64,000 bases of DNA, taken from assembly GCA_031390425.1 (NCBI GenBank), contig JANMTL010000297.1, forward strand, positions 1 through 64,000, written 5' to 3'. The position numbers and the translations under genes are program-made. The DNA is from PBB1 sp031390425. GTDB lineage: Bacteria > Pseudomonadota > Gammaproteobacteria > Burkholderiales > Burkholderiaceae_C. Below, one piece after another: positions 1 through 8,905 of this stretch (positions are counted from its first letter, which is position 1; each line of letters opens with the position of its first letter). The notes beneath the pieces are model-generated. The model had not been told where the DNA came from. It saw only the letters and a list, made by a program, of their open reading frames with translations, and did not search any database.

Positions 1-468
1 GGTCTGCGGCAAGGTCAGCCCCATCGCCAGACCGGCGTAGCGCTGACCTTGGGGCAACGCCTGGATGCCCGCCTTGACCTGTTCGGCGACCCGCGCCGAG
101 GTGAAGAAGCCGAGTGCCAACACCACCAACACGAAGCTCGGCACCTGTTTCAGCGGCGGGATTAACTCCGGCACCACGAAGTACCACAGAAAGATTTGCA
201 CCAGCAGCGGAATGTTGCGGAACAACTCGGTCCAGGCGTTGCCGATGAACACCAGGTACTTGTTCGGCGCGGTGCGCAGAATGCCCATCAGCGACCCGAC
301 GGTGAGCGCCACCACCAGCGCCAGCAAGGCCACCGACAGCGTCCAGCCCCAGGCCGACAGCAGCCAGTCGAGGTAAGTGATGTCGCCGCTGGGGCCGAAG
401 CAACTCGGCCGGACCTCTGCGTCGAGCGTGCTTTTGCAGAACACCTGCCAATCCCAGTTGCTTGCCAA
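1..468 (-). CDS. gltJ: Glutamate/aspartate ABC transporter permease, GltJ type (partial)
   Basis: Inner-membrane permease of a polar amino acid ABC importer. The visible 156 residues begin at a TTG codon (466-468) preceded by a GGGAGC ribosome site. The frame starts MASNWDWQVF, continues into a hydrophobic segment (WGWTLSVALLALVVALTVGS) and a second one (FVLVVLALGFFTSARVAEQV), and carries the permease-family stretch WTELFRNIPLLVQIFLWYF. GltJ/YhdX-type permeases have an N-terminal soluble stretch like the one before the first membrane segment here. The gene lies 48 bp downstream of the binding-protein gene on the same strand, so the two are probably one operon. The 3' end lies outside the window. 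Confidence 0.85.
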   Translation of the reverse strand, partial: MASNWDWQVFCKSTLDAEVRPSCFGPSGDITYLDWLLSAWGWTLSVALLALVVALTVGSLMGILRTAPNKYLVFIGNAWTELFRNIPLLVQIFLWYFVVPELIPPLKQVPSFVLVVLALGFFTSARVAEQVKAGIQALPQGQRYAGLAMGLTLPQT

Positions 469-516
469 GGCTCGCTCCCTGTGCTGGTCAGCGGTGTGTG
501 GACCAGGTGGGCTGGA

Positions 517-1407
517 TCAATTCTTGGCGTAGTCTTCCATCGGCTTGTCGTTCGGGGCGGCCCAGGCGGCCTTCGTCGATTCGCTGACCGCCAGACCGAC
601 GCGGGTGTTGGTCGGCGGGATCGGCTGCAGGAACCACTTGTCCCAGATCTTGCCGATGTCGCCCGATTTCATCAGCCCCTTGATGCTGTCGTCGACCATC
701 TTCTTGAACGCCGGGTCGTCCTTGCGGACCATGATGGCGATCGGTTCGACCGACAGCACCTCGCCGACGATCTTGAAGTCGGCCGGATTCTTCGACTTGG
801 CGATGTTGCCCGCCAGGATCGCGCCGTCCATCACGAAAGCATCGGCACGGCCCGACTCCATCAGCAGGAAGCTGTCGGCGTGGTCCTTGCCGTAGACCTC
901 TTCGAAGTTGACGCCGGTGGCGCGCTCGTTCTTGCGCAGCGTCTGGACCGAAGTGGTGCCGGTGGTGGTGGCGACTTTCTTGCCGTTCAACTGGGCGATC
1001 GAGGTGATGCCCGAGTTGGCCTTGACCGCGATGCGCACCTCTTCGACAAAGGTGGTGACGGCGAACGCCACGTCTTTCTGGCGCGTGGCGTTGTTGGTGG
1101 TCGATCCGCATTCGATGTCGACGGTGCCGTTTTGCACCAGCGGAATGCGGTTTTGCGACGTGACCGGCTGGTACTTGATTTCCATCTTGGCGAGGCCCAA
1201 CTGCTTTTGGACATCCGCCAGCACCTGGGTGCAGATCTCGACGTGGTAGCCCACGTACTTGCCGTCACCGAGCGTGTAGCTGAGGGCGCCGGACGACTCG
1301 CGCACGCCCATCGTGACAGCGCCGCTTTCCTTGATCTTCGACAGGGTGTCGGCTTGGGCAACGCCCAGGGACAGCAGGGCAGCAAAAGCAATGACGATTC
1401 TTTTCAT
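517..1407 (-). CDS. gltI: Glutamate/aspartate ABC transporter periplasmic binding protein
   Basis: Periplasmic solute-binding protein (SBP_bac_3 family) that captures an acidic amino acid for the GltJ-type permease encoded next. The 296-aa product starts MKRIVIAFAALLSLG with a clear signal peptide cleaved after AQA. The ATG at 1407 has GGGAGC upstream; longer in-frame starts would run through sequence that does not look like a signal peptide. Family stretches visible include VGYHVEICTQV, NRIPLVQNGTVDIECGSTTNN (in parts) and RADAFVMDGAIL, all typical of GltI. Length matches the family (about 300 aa). Substrate is inferred from family resemblance and from the paired permease. Confidence 0.9.
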   Translation of the reverse strand: MKRIVIAFAALLSLGVAQADTLSKIKESGAVTMGVRESSGALSYTLGDGKYVGYHVEICTQVLADVQKQLGLAKMEIKYQPVTSQNRIPLVQNGTVDIECGSTTNNATRQKDVAFAVTTFVEEVRIAVKANSGITSIAQLNGKKVATTTGTTSVQTLRKNERATGVNFEEVYGKDHADSFLLMESGRADAFVMDGAILAGNIAKSKNPADFKIVGEVLSVEPIAIMVRKDDPAFKKMVDDSIKGLMKSGDIGKIWDKWFLQPIPPTNTRVGLAVSESTKAAWAAPNDKPMEDYAKN

Positions 1408-1569
1408 GACAGCTCCCGATGAATGTTGATTCCACATAGGTCCGACGCCTGTCAACACAAGCAGCTCGGTTTGCATAGTCAGCCGACTACGCATATCGGC
1501 GCAGTTCGCCGCAGGTGGGCGGGCCCGCCGACCGCGCACAACCTTCGTGCCACCGATGCGGTCGGCGGC

Positions 1570-3453
1570 TCAACTCGGTGCGGTCGGCGCATCGACATCC
1601 CAAGGGATGTCCGCCCCGTTCGGCGACAGCGGGCTCTCGCTGCGGCTTTGCTGCAGGCGCCACATCTGCGCATAGCGTGCGTTCAGCGCCAGAAGTTCGG
1701 CGTGCGAGCCGCGCTCGAGGATGCGGCCGTGCTCCATCACCAGGATCTGGTGGGCATCGACCACGGTGGACAGCCGGTGCGCAATCACCAGCGCCGTCTT
1801 GTTGCGTGCGACGCCTTGCAACTCGGCCTGGATCGCGCGCTCGTTCGCCGAATCGAGCGCCGAGGTCGCCTCGTCGAAGATCAGGATCGGCGGGTCTTTG
1901 AGCAGCGTGCGGGCGATCGCCACCCGCTGCTTCTCGCCGCCCGAGAGCTTCAACCCGCGCTCGCCGACCATCGTGTCGTAGCCCTTCGGCGTCGAGCTGA
2001 TGAACGCATGTACGTGCGCTGCCTGCGCCGCCGCTTCGACCTCGGCGCGCGGCGCGCCGGTGCGGCCGTAGGCGATGTTGTATTCGACGGTGTCGTTGAA
2101 CAGCACCGTGTCCTGCGGCACGATGCCGATCGCCTGGCGCAGGCTGTGCTGGGTGACGGCGCGGATGTCCTGGCCGGCGATTTCGATGCGGCCCGCCGAC
2201 ACGTCGTAGAAGCGGAACATCAGCCGCGCCAGCGTGCTCTTGCCCGAGCCCGACGGGCCGACCACCGCCACCGTCTTGCCTGCGGGGATGTCGAAGCTGA
2301 TGTCGTGCAGGATGACTCGATCGGGGTCGTAGCCGAAGCGCACATTGCGAAAGCGCACCTCGGCGCCTGCTGCGGCCTCGATCACCAACGGCTGCGCGCC
2401 CGGCGCATCGGCCACTTCGCGGTTCTGGCCCAGCAGCGCGAACATCTTCTCCATGTCGATCATCGACTGCTTGATCTCGCGGTAGATCACGCCGAGGAAA
2501 TTCAGCGGGATGTAGAGCTGGATCATCAGCGCGTTGACCAGCACCAGATCGCCCAGCGTCATCGTTGCGGCCACCACGCCTTCCGTGGCCCGCCACACCA
2601 GCAGCGTGACCGCCGTGGCGATGATCAGGCTCTGGCCCAGGTTCAGCACCGACAGCGAGGTCTGCGACTTGATCGACGCGCGCTCCAGCCGCTGCAGGTT
2701 CTCGTCGTAGCGCGCCTGCTCGAACGCTTCGTTGCTGAAGTATTTGACGGTTTCGTAGTTGATCAGCGCGTCGACCGCCTTGGTGCTGGCCTTCGAGTCC
2801 TGCTCGTTCATCGCACGGCGGAAGGCGGTGCGCCACTCGGTCACCGTGACCGTGAACACGATGTACAGCAACAAAGCGCTGAAAGTAATAACCGCGAACC
2901 AGCCGTCGAACTTGGCGGTCAGCAGGGCGATCACGAGGGTGATTTCGACCAGCGTCGGAACGATGTTGTAGATCAGGTAGTTGAGCAGCGACTGGATCGA
3001 GCGCGAACCGCGGTCGATGTCGCGCGAGACGCCGCCGGTCTGCCGCTCCAGATGAAAGCGCAGGCTCAACGACAGCAGGTGGTCGAAGGTTTCGAGCCCG
3101 ACCCGCCGGGCGATGCGCGCGGCCACCGGGTAGAACAAAAATTCGCGCAACTCGGTGAACAGCGTGATCGACAGGCGCAAGGCGCCGTAAGCCAGCAGCA
3201 GCGCCACCGGCACCACCAGCACCGCACGCGGGTCGCCGGGTTTCAGCGCCAGCGCGTCGACCAGGTCTTTCAACACCAGCGGCACACCGATGTTGCAGAC
3301 CTTGGCCGCGATCAGACAGGCCAGCGCAAGCGCCACCCGGTGCCGCCACTGCCACACGTAGGGCAGCAGTTTCTTCAACACCGACCAGTCGGAGCGCGGC
3401 GCGGCGGTAGGCGCGTCGGCGGGAGCGGGTGGGGTCAGTGTCGCGGGGCGCAT
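1570..3453 (-). CDS. Atm1-type ABC exporter (fused permease and ATPase)
   Basis: A 627-aa half-transporter with an N-terminal six-helix ABC exporter membrane domain (about residues 30-330) and a C-terminal ATPase. Walker A is GPSGSGKST, the signature is LSGGEKQRVAIA, and Walker B with the D-loop is ILIFDEATSALDS. The opening membrane segment with NIGVPLVLKDLVDAL and the overall length resemble the Atm1/heavy-metal-exporter group, which moves glutathione or persulfide conjugates out of the cytosol. Lipid A flippases (MsbA) are the main alternative. The ATG at 3453 is chosen; a TTG six bases upstream is also possible and neither has a strong ribosome site. It is divergent from the thioesterase gene at 3521. 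Confidence 0.8.
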   Translation of the reverse strand: MRPATLTPPAPADAPTAAPRSDWSVLKKLLPYVWQWRHRVALALACLIAAKVCNIGVPLVLKDLVDALALKPGDPRAVLVVPVALLLAYGALRLSITLFTELREFLFYPVAARIARRVGLETFDHLLSLSLRFHLERQTGGVSRDIDRGSRSIQSLLNYLIYNIVPTLVEITLVIALLTAKFDGWFAVITFSALLLYIVFTVTVTEWRTAFRRAMNEQDSKASTKAVDALINYETVKYFSNEAFEQARYDENLQRLERASIKSQTSLSVLNLGQSLIIATAVTLLVWRATEGVVAATMTLGDLVLVNALMIQLYIPLNFLGVIYREIKQSMIDMEKMFALLGQNREVADAPGAQPLVIEAAAGAEVRFRNVRFGYDPDRVILHDISFDIPAGKTVAVVGPSGSGKSTLARLMFRFYDVSAGRIEIAGQDIRAVTQHSLRQAIGIVPQDTVLFNDTVEYNIAYGRTGAPRAEVEAAAQAAHVHAFISSTPKGYDTMVGERGLKLSGGEKQRVAIARTLLKDPPILIFDEATSALDSANERAIQAELQGVARNKTALVIAHRLSTVVDAHQILVMEHGRILERGSHAELLALNARYAQMWRLQQSRSESPLSPNGADIPWDVDAPTAPS

Positions 3454-3520
3454 GGGCAAAAAGACAATGAGAACAGCATGAAAGAATCAATCGACGACAC
3501 ACCAAAGCAGGTCACGCAAT

Positions 3521-4027
3521 ATGCCCGAGATCACCGACCACCCCGATGACGCCCAGGGCAGCACACGCGGGCCCGACGCGTCGGCCGCTGCGGGAGCCAG
3601 CACACCGACGACGCGCGCCGAGCGGTCGCACCTCAGTGCGCCAGCCGATCTGCCCGCCGATTCGAGCTTGGTGCTGCGGGTGATGCCGATGCCGGCCGAC
3701 ACCAACATGAGCGGCGGCGTGTTCGGCGGCTGGATCATGGCGCAAGTGGACATCGCCGGGGCGGTGCTGCCAGCGCGCATTGCGCGCGGGCGCATCACCA
3801 CGGTGGCGGTGAACCGTTTCATCTTCAAGCAGCCGGTCAGCGTGGGGGATCTGCTGAGCTTTTATGCCCGCATCGAGCGCATCGGCACCACCTCGATCAC
3901 GGTGCACGTCGAGGTCTACGCCGAACGCAACCCGTCGAATCCGCACATCGTCAAAGTGACCGATGCCAGCCTGACCTATGTGGCGATCGACAAGGACGGC
4001 CAGCCGCGCGCGGTACCGAGAGATTGA
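3521..4027 (+). CDS. Acyl-CoA thioesterase, YciA/hotdog family
   Basis: Hydrolyses acyl-CoA thioesters in the cytosol. The 168-aa product has a poorly conserved, Ala/Ser/Thr-rich leader of about 45 residues, then a single hotdog domain with the YciA-type stretches MPADTNMSGGVFGGWIMAQVD and VAVNRFIFKQPVSVGDLLSF. The Asn and Asp in the first stretch are the usual catalytic neighbourhood. YciA proteins are normally about 130 aa, so either the leader is real or translation starts later; no better start with a ribosome site is obvious. Its end faces the end of the enoyl-CoA hydratase gene (31-bp gap). Confidence 0.85.
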   Translation: MPEITDHPDDAQGSTRGPDASAAAGASTPTTRAERSHLSAPADLPADSSLVLRVMPMPADTNMSGGVFGGWIMAQVDIAGAVLPARIARGRITTVAVNRFIFKQPVSVGDLLSFYARIERIGTTSITVHVEVYAERNPSNPHIVKVTDASLTYVAIDKDGQPRAVPRD

Positions 4028-4057
4028 TCTCCACCGACGAGGCGCGCTGCGCAAGCG

Positions 4058-4822
4058 TCAGCAGAAGGTCGAAAAATCCGGCTTGCGCTTCTGGAAAAAG
4101 GCGCTGAAGGCCTCGGTCGCTTCCGGGCTCGACAACCGCTGCCGAAACACCTCGGCCTCGACCTCGATCGCAGCGAGCACGCTTTGCAGGGTGGCCCGAC
4201 GCATCAGGCGCTTGGACTCGCGCACCGCGCCGGGCGGCAGCGCATTGAAGCGCTCTGCCATGCGGCGCGCGTGGCGCACCACCTCACCAGCAGGCAGCAC
4301 CGCATTGGCGATGCGCATCTCGACCGCCTCTTCGGCGGTGAACGGGTCGCCGAGCAGCAGTTTCTCGGCCGCCTTCGCGTGGCCGACCAGCGCGGGCAAG
4401 ATCAGGCTGGATGCGAACTCGGGCACCAGCCCCAGGCTGGCGAACGGCATCGCCAGCCGCGCCTCGTCGGACACATAGACCAGGTCGCAGTGCAGCAGCA
4501 GCGTCGTGCCGATGCCGATGGCCGCGCCGGTGACCGCCGCCACCACCGGCTTGCTGCACGACACGAGCGCGCGCATGAAGTCGAACACCGGCGCATCGGG
4601 GGTCGCGGGCGGGCGGTTCATGAAGTCGTCGATGTCGTTGCCCGACGTGAAGACGCCGGGCTGGCCTGCGATCAGCACCGCGCGCACCGACGCATCGACA
4701 TCGGCCGCACGCAGCGCTGCGGCCATCGCCGAATACATCTCGGCGGTCAGCGCGTTCTTCTTTTGCGGCCGCGCGATCTCGATCGTGGCAACGCCGTTCA
4801 AGGTGGCGGTCTTGATGTTCAT
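4058..4822 (-). CDS. Enoyl-CoA hydratase/isomerase family protein
   Basis: Crotonase-fold enzyme of 254 aa, likely acting on enoyl-CoA intermediates of beta-oxidation. The oxyanion-hole stretches are visible: GVFTSGNDIDDFM (residues about 57-69) and AVTGAAIGIGTTLLLHCDLVY. The second acidic position falls in LGLVPEFASSLILP. The ATG at 4822 lies 7 bp downstream of the thiolase stop on the same strand, so it is the last gene of the beta-oxidation operon. Crotonases have diverse reactions; a hydratase role is inferred from context, and isomerase or other activities cannot be excluded. Confidence 0.88.
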   Translation of the reverse strand: MNIKTATLNGVATIEIARPQKKNALTAEMYSAMAAALRAADVDASVRAVLIAGQPGVFTSGNDIDDFMNRPPATPDAPVFDFMRALVSCSKPVVAAVTGAAIGIGTTLLLHCDLVYVSDEARLAMPFASLGLVPEFASSLILPALVGHAKAAEKLLLGDPFTAEEAVEMRIANAVLPAGEVVRHARRMAERFNALPPGAVRESKRLMRRATLQSVLAAIEVEAEVFRQRLSSPEATEAFSAFFQKRKPDFSTFC

Positions 4823-4829
4823 GCGTCGC

Positions 4830-6026
4830 TCACACCCTTTCGAAGATGCCGGCTGCGCCCTGGCCGGTGCCGACGCACATCGTCACCATCCCGTACTTCA
4901 ATTGATGGCGGCGCAGCGCGTGGACGACGGTGGCGGCGCGGATCGCGCCGGTGGCGCCCAGCGGGTGGCCGAGCGCGATCGCACCACCCAGCGGATTGAC
5001 GCGGGTGCGGTCGAGGTTCAGCGTGCCGAGCACCGCCAGCGCCTGCGCGGCGAAGGCTTCGTTCAGCTCGATCCAGTCCATGTCGGCCGCCTGCAGACCG
5101 GCGTAGCGCAGCGCCGCCGGAATGGCCTCGATCGGGCCGATGCCCATGATCTCGGGCGGTACGCCGCGGCTGGCAAAGCTGACGAAGCGGGCCAGAGGCG
5201 TCAGCCCGAAGGTTTTCATGGCGCGTTCGCTGGCGAGGATCAGGCAGGCCGCGCCGTCGCTGGTCTGCGAGCTGTTGCCTGCGGTCACCGAACCCTTCGC
5301 CGAGAACACCGGCCGCAGCTTGGCGAGTGCGTCGAGCGTGGTGTCGGCGCGCGGGCCTTCGTCGGTGCTGGCCCATTGCGTTTTCAGGGTGACCTGGCCG
5401 GTTTGCAGGTTCGGCGAGCGGTCGATCACTTCGACCGGCGTGATTTCGTCGCTGAACTCACCGGCCGCGATCGCCTTCAGCGCCGACAGGTGCGACTGCA
5501 GCGCGAACGCGTCCTGCGCCTCACGCGTCACCTTCCACTGCTGCGCGACGCGCTCGGCGGTCATGCCCATGCCGTAGGCGATGCCGACGTTCTCGTCGCG
5601 CAAGAAAACAGCCGGGTTGAACGACGGCTTGTTGCCGCTCATCGGCACCATGCTCATGCTTTCGACGCCGCCCGCAATCATCACCTCGGCCTCACCGACG
5701 CGGATGCGATCGGCTGCCATCTGGATGGCGGTCAGCCCCGACGCGCAGAAGCGGTTCACGGTGACGCCGCCGACGCTGTTCGGCAGCCCAGCCAGCAGCG
5801 CGCCGATGCGCGCCACGTTCAATCCCTGCTCGCCCTCCGGCATCGCGCAGCCGATGACCGCGTCCTCGATCGCTTTCGCATCGAGCGTCGGCACCTGCTT
5901 CAGCGCCCCGTGGATCGCTGCGACCAGCAGGTCGTCGGGCCGCGTGTTGCGGAACACGCCGCGCCCGGACTTGCCGACCGGCGTGCGGGTCGCGGCGACG
6001 ATGTAGGCGTCTTGGAGTTGCTTCAT
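4830..6026 (-). CDS. Acetyl-CoA C-acyltransferase (beta-ketothiolase)
   Basis: Performs the last step of beta-oxidation, cleaving 3-ketoacyl-CoA with CoA to acetyl-CoA and a shortened acyl-CoA. The 398-aa protein is full length for thiolase. Active residues are visible: Cys94 in NRFCASGLTA, His354 in ALGHPLGATG and Cys384 in MCVGTGQGAAG. It sits between the HADH/ECH fusion gene upstream, separated by an inserted palindromic element, and the enoyl-CoA hydratase 7 bp downstream. The set resembles the FadE-FadN-FadA module known from Bacillus (family knowledge), in a different order. The insertion just upstream of the start may affect expression. Confidence 0.93.
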   Translation of the reverse strand: MKQLQDAYIVAATRTPVGKSGRGVFRNTRPDDLLVAAIHGALKQVPTLDAKAIEDAVIGCAMPEGEQGLNVARIGALLAGLPNSVGGVTVNRFCASGLTAIQMAADRIRVGEAEVMIAGGVESMSMVPMSGNKPSFNPAVFLRDENVGIAYGMGMTAERVAQQWKVTREAQDAFALQSHLSALKAIAAGEFSDEITPVEVIDRSPNLQTGQVTLKTQWASTDEGPRADTTLDALAKLRPVFSAKGSVTAGNSSQTSDGAACLILASERAMKTFGLTPLARFVSFASRGVPPEIMGIGPIEAIPAALRYAGLQAADMDWIELNEAFAAQALAVLGTLNLDRTRVNPLGGAIALGHPLGATGAIRAATVVHALRRHQLKYGMVTMCVGTGQGAAGIFERV

Positions 6027-6096
6027 GGACCGTCCTTGTCAGGTACGAGCAGCGGATTCTTGACTTTCTGCCCCGCTGGGGAAAGCAAACATTCAT

Positions 6097-6392
6097 CTCC
6101 CTCCCCCGCTGGGGGAGGGTCGGGGTGGGGGCCTCTGACCAACACATCAACGATGCAACTGACCACCGCATCCGTCTGCGACAACACTTCATTCGCCCAA
6201 AACCGATGCTGCCTCCGGAATTTGACGCCGAGTTGCTCGCTGCGCAAACGTGACCACAGCCTGCGTTCCGCATCGGTCATACCGATGCGCAGCGTGATCG
6301 CATGGCGTCGTGCGTTGGTGCTGGCTTGGTGTTGCATTTGTGCGTTGTACGAAGAGGCCCCCATCCCTGCCTTCCCCCAGCGGGGGAAGGGG
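6097..6392. mobile_element. Small element with palindromic inverted ends around a DUF559 remnant
   Basis: The roughly 374 bp between thiolase and the HADH/ECH fusion are not ordinary spacer. Two imperfect inverted repeats of about 40 bp, 6097-6136 and 6353-6392, face each other. Each holds its own palindrome (6099-6119 and 6371-6389, core CCCCCGCTGGGGG) and each ends on the inside with GGGGGCCTCT or its complement. A third, shorter palindrome CCCCGCTGGGG is at 6071-6081. The sequence between the repeats encodes the start of a DUF559-type endonuclease domain. No transposase is present, so any movement would be in trans. The element class is my inference; the repeats themselves are read directly. 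Confidence 0.6.
6135..6364 (-). pseudogene. Truncated DUF559 (endonuclease-like) gene remnant
   Basis: An open frame on the minus strand begins at an ATG inside the right inverted repeat (6364). It reads through residues resembling the start of DUF559 proteins (MTDAERRLWSRLRSEQLG, then KFRRQHRF). It then loses all resemblance, missing the following beta strands with the acidic and Gln-containing nuclease motif. DUF559 proteins are about 110-130 aa and related to very-short-patch-repair-like endonucleases; only about 45 family residues remain. The frame continues through the left repeat as Pro/Gly-rich sequence and ends at the thiolase start. I treat it as a decayed passenger gene rather than a functional protein. 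Confidence 0.6.
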
Positions 6393-6400
6393 CAAACACT

Positions 6401-8833
6401 TCAATTCCGAACCGGTTTTCCGGTGCTCAGCATGCCCATGATCCGCTCCTGCGTTTTCGGGTGTTCCAGCAAGCCGCAGAAATGCTGTCGTTCCAACGCC
6501 ATCAGATAGCCCTCGCTGACCAGCGATCCGGCATCGACATCGCCGCCGCACAGCACGTCGGCAATCAGCGACGCGATGTGGAAATCGTGCGCGCTGATGA
6601 AGCCGCCTTCGCGCATGTTGACCAACTGACCCTGGATCGTCGCGGCGGCGCTGCGTCCCGCCACCGGGAACAGCGTCTTCGCCGGAGGGCGATATCCGCT
6701 GTCGAACAGTGCCTTCGCCTGCGTCGACGCGACGAACAGCAGCTCGTCCTTGTGCGGCACGATCACGTCGCTGTAGAGCAGGTAGCCGAGCTGGCGGCTG
6801 TCGATCGCGCTGGTGCCGACCTTGGCCATCGCGGCCGCAGCGAAGCCTTCTTTCAGGAAGGTCAGCAGGTCGGCTGCGGGTTGAACATTCGCTCCGCCCG
6901 CTCCCGCCATCTCTGCCGCACGGCGCGCGATGTAGGTCAGCCCGCCCGCCCCCGGGATCAGGCCGACGCCGACCTCGACCAAGCCGACGTAGCTCTCCAT
7001 CGCCGCGACGCGCTTGGCGCAATGCACGGCCAGCTCGCAACCCCCGCCGAGCGCAAGACCGCGGATCGCGGCCACCACCGGCACCGTTGCATAGCGCACG
7101 CGCAGCATCGCGTCTTGCAGCTTCTGCTCTTCCGGCGCGATGCCCTTCGCGCCGCTTTTCATGAAGACCGGCATCAGTGCTTCGAGGTTGGCACCGGCCG
7201 AGAACACATCGTCGGGCGACCAGATCACCAGGCCCTTGTAGCCTTCTTCGGCGATGCCCACCGCCCGCACCAGACCTTCGGTGACGGCCGAGCTGATGAG
7301 GTGCAGCTTCGAGGTGATGCTGACGATCAGCACCTCGCCGTCGAGCGTCCACACGCGCATCTCGTCGGTCTTGAACACCTCGGTGCCCGACTGCAGCGCA
7401 GCGACAGCGTCCGAGCCGAACACGCGTTCGCGGAAATGCTGGCGCGCGTACACCGGCAGCGCACTCTCGGCGACGAAGCGCGACTCGGAGGCGCTCCACG
7501 AGCCTTCGGGCTGATGCACGCCCTCGCGCTCGGCGACCGGCCCGGCGAACACCCACGATGGCAACGGCGCAGCGCAGAGCGCCTTGCCCGCGTCGATGTC
7601 GTCTTGCACCCAGCGCGCGACGGCCTTCCAGCCCGCCGCCTGCCACAGCTCGAACGGGCCCTGCTGCATGCCGAAGCCCCAGCGCATCGCAAAATCGACG
7701 TCGCGCGCGCACACCGCCACGTCGGCCAGGTGCACCGCGTTGTAGTGGAAGCTGTCGCGCAGCACCGCCCACAAAAACTGCGCCTGCGGGTTGCTCGATT
7801 CGCGCAGCAGCTTCAAGCGCTCGGCCGGGGGCTTTTTCAGAATGCGCGCGATCACCTCATCCGCCACGCCGCCGCCCGCCACGTACTCGCCAGTGGAGGG
7901 ATCCTCTTTTGGGTCGTAACGCAGGATGTCCTTGCCGACCTTCTTGTAGAAACCCGCGCCGGTCTTTTGGCCCAGCGTGCCCTTGGCGATCAGCGCGCTG
8001 AGCACCGGCGGCGTGCCGTAGCTGCCGTAGAACGGGTCGTTCGATTGCTCTGGCCCCAAGTTGTCTTGCAGCGTCTTGATGACATGCGCCATCGTGTCCA
8101 GCCCGACGACGTCGGCGGTGCGGAAGGTGCCGCTGCTGGCGCGTCCGAGCTTCTTGCCGGTCAGGTCGTCGACCACGTCGTACGTCAGGCCGAACTGGTC
8201 GGCTTCTTTCATCACCGCCAGCATGCCGGCGATGCCGACGCGGTTGGCGATGAAGTTCGGCGTGTCTTTCGCGCGCACCACGCCCTTGCCGAGCTCCGTG
8301 GTGACGAACGCTTCCAACTGATCCAGGATTTCGGGCTGCGTGGCAGGCGTCGGGATCAGCTCGACCAGCGACATGTAGCGCGGCGGGTTGAAGAAGTGGA
8401 TACCGCAAAAGCGCGGCTGGATCGCTGCGGGCAGCACCGCAGCGAGCTTCGTGATGCTCAGCCCCGACGTGTTGCTGGCGACGATCGCGTGTGGCGCGAC
8501 GAAGGGCGCAATTTTTTCGTAGAGCGCCAGCTTCCAGTCCATCCGCTCGGCGATCGCCTCGATGATGAGGTCGCAGTCGCGCAACTGCTCCAAGTGTTCC
8601 TCGTAGTTGGCCTGACCGATCAGCACCGCGTCGTCGTTGATGCCCAGCGGCGCGGGTTTGAGCTTCTTCAGGCCCTCGACCGCCTTGGTGACGACGCCGT
8701 TCTTTGCCCCTTCTTTGGCAGGCAAGTCGAACAGCACCACCGGCACCCGCACGTTGGCGAGGTGGGCTGCGATCTGGGCACCCATGACACCGGCACCGAG
8801 CACGGCGACCTTGCGGACGGGGAAACGTTTCAT
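6401..8833 (-). CDS. 3-hydroxyacyl-CoA dehydrogenase/enoyl-CoA hydratase fusion (FadN type)
   Basis: Bifunctional beta-oxidation enzyme of 810 aa. The order is dehydrogenase first: Rossmann motif GAGVMG at residues 13-18, SNTSGLSIT, and the catalytic stretch CGIHFFNPPRYMSLVEL. A crotonase domain follows near residues 480-690 (AAIRGLALGGGCELAVHC, GLIPGAGGLTYIARR). FadB and FadJ have the opposite order, so this belongs to the FadN-like group. The ATG at 8833 has GGAG five bases upstream; a GTG six bases earlier is less likely. The acyl-CoA dehydrogenase gene lies 72 bp upstream on the same strand and the thiolase lies downstream beyond the inserted element. Confidence 0.92.
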   Translation of the reverse strand: MKRFPVRKVAVLGAGVMGAQIAAHLANVRVPVVLFDLPAKEGAKNGVVTKAVEGLKKLKPAPLGINDDAVLIGQANYEEHLEQLRDCDLIIEAIAERMDWKLALYEKIAPFVAPHAIVASNTSGLSITKLAAVLPAAIQPRFCGIHFFNPPRYMSLVELIPTPATQPEILDQLEAFVTTELGKGVVRAKDTPNFIANRVGIAGMLAVMKEADQFGLTYDVVDDLTGKKLGRASSGTFRTADVVGLDTMAHVIKTLQDNLGPEQSNDPFYGSYGTPPVLSALIAKGTLGQKTGAGFYKKVGKDILRYDPKEDPSTGEYVAGGGVADEVIARILKKPPAERLKLLRESSNPQAQFLWAVLRDSFHYNAVHLADVAVCARDVDFAMRWGFGMQQGPFELWQAAGWKAVARWVQDDIDAGKALCAAPLPSWVFAGPVAEREGVHQPEGSWSASESRFVAESALPVYARQHFRERVFGSDAVAALQSGTEVFKTDEMRVWTLDGEVLIVSITSKLHLISSAVTEGLVRAVGIAEEGYKGLVIWSPDDVFSAGANLEALMPVFMKSGAKGIAPEEQKLQDAMLRVRYATVPVVAAIRGLALGGGCELAVHCAKRVAAMESYVGLVEVGVGLIPGAGGLTYIARRAAEMAGAGGANVQPAADLLTFLKEGFAAAAMAKVGTSAIDSRQLGYLLYSDVIVPHKDELLFVASTQAKALFDSGYRPPAKTLFPVAGRSAAATIQGQLVNMREGGFISAHDFHIASLIADVLCGGDVDAGSLVSEGYLMALERQHFCGLLEHPKTQERIMGMLSTGKPVRN

Positions 8834-8905
8834 GGGCACTCCGGGTGTTTGAGATTCGATTCAAGGCGCGGAGCAAATGCCGCGCCGGGTGATGTCAGGG
8901 CGCCA

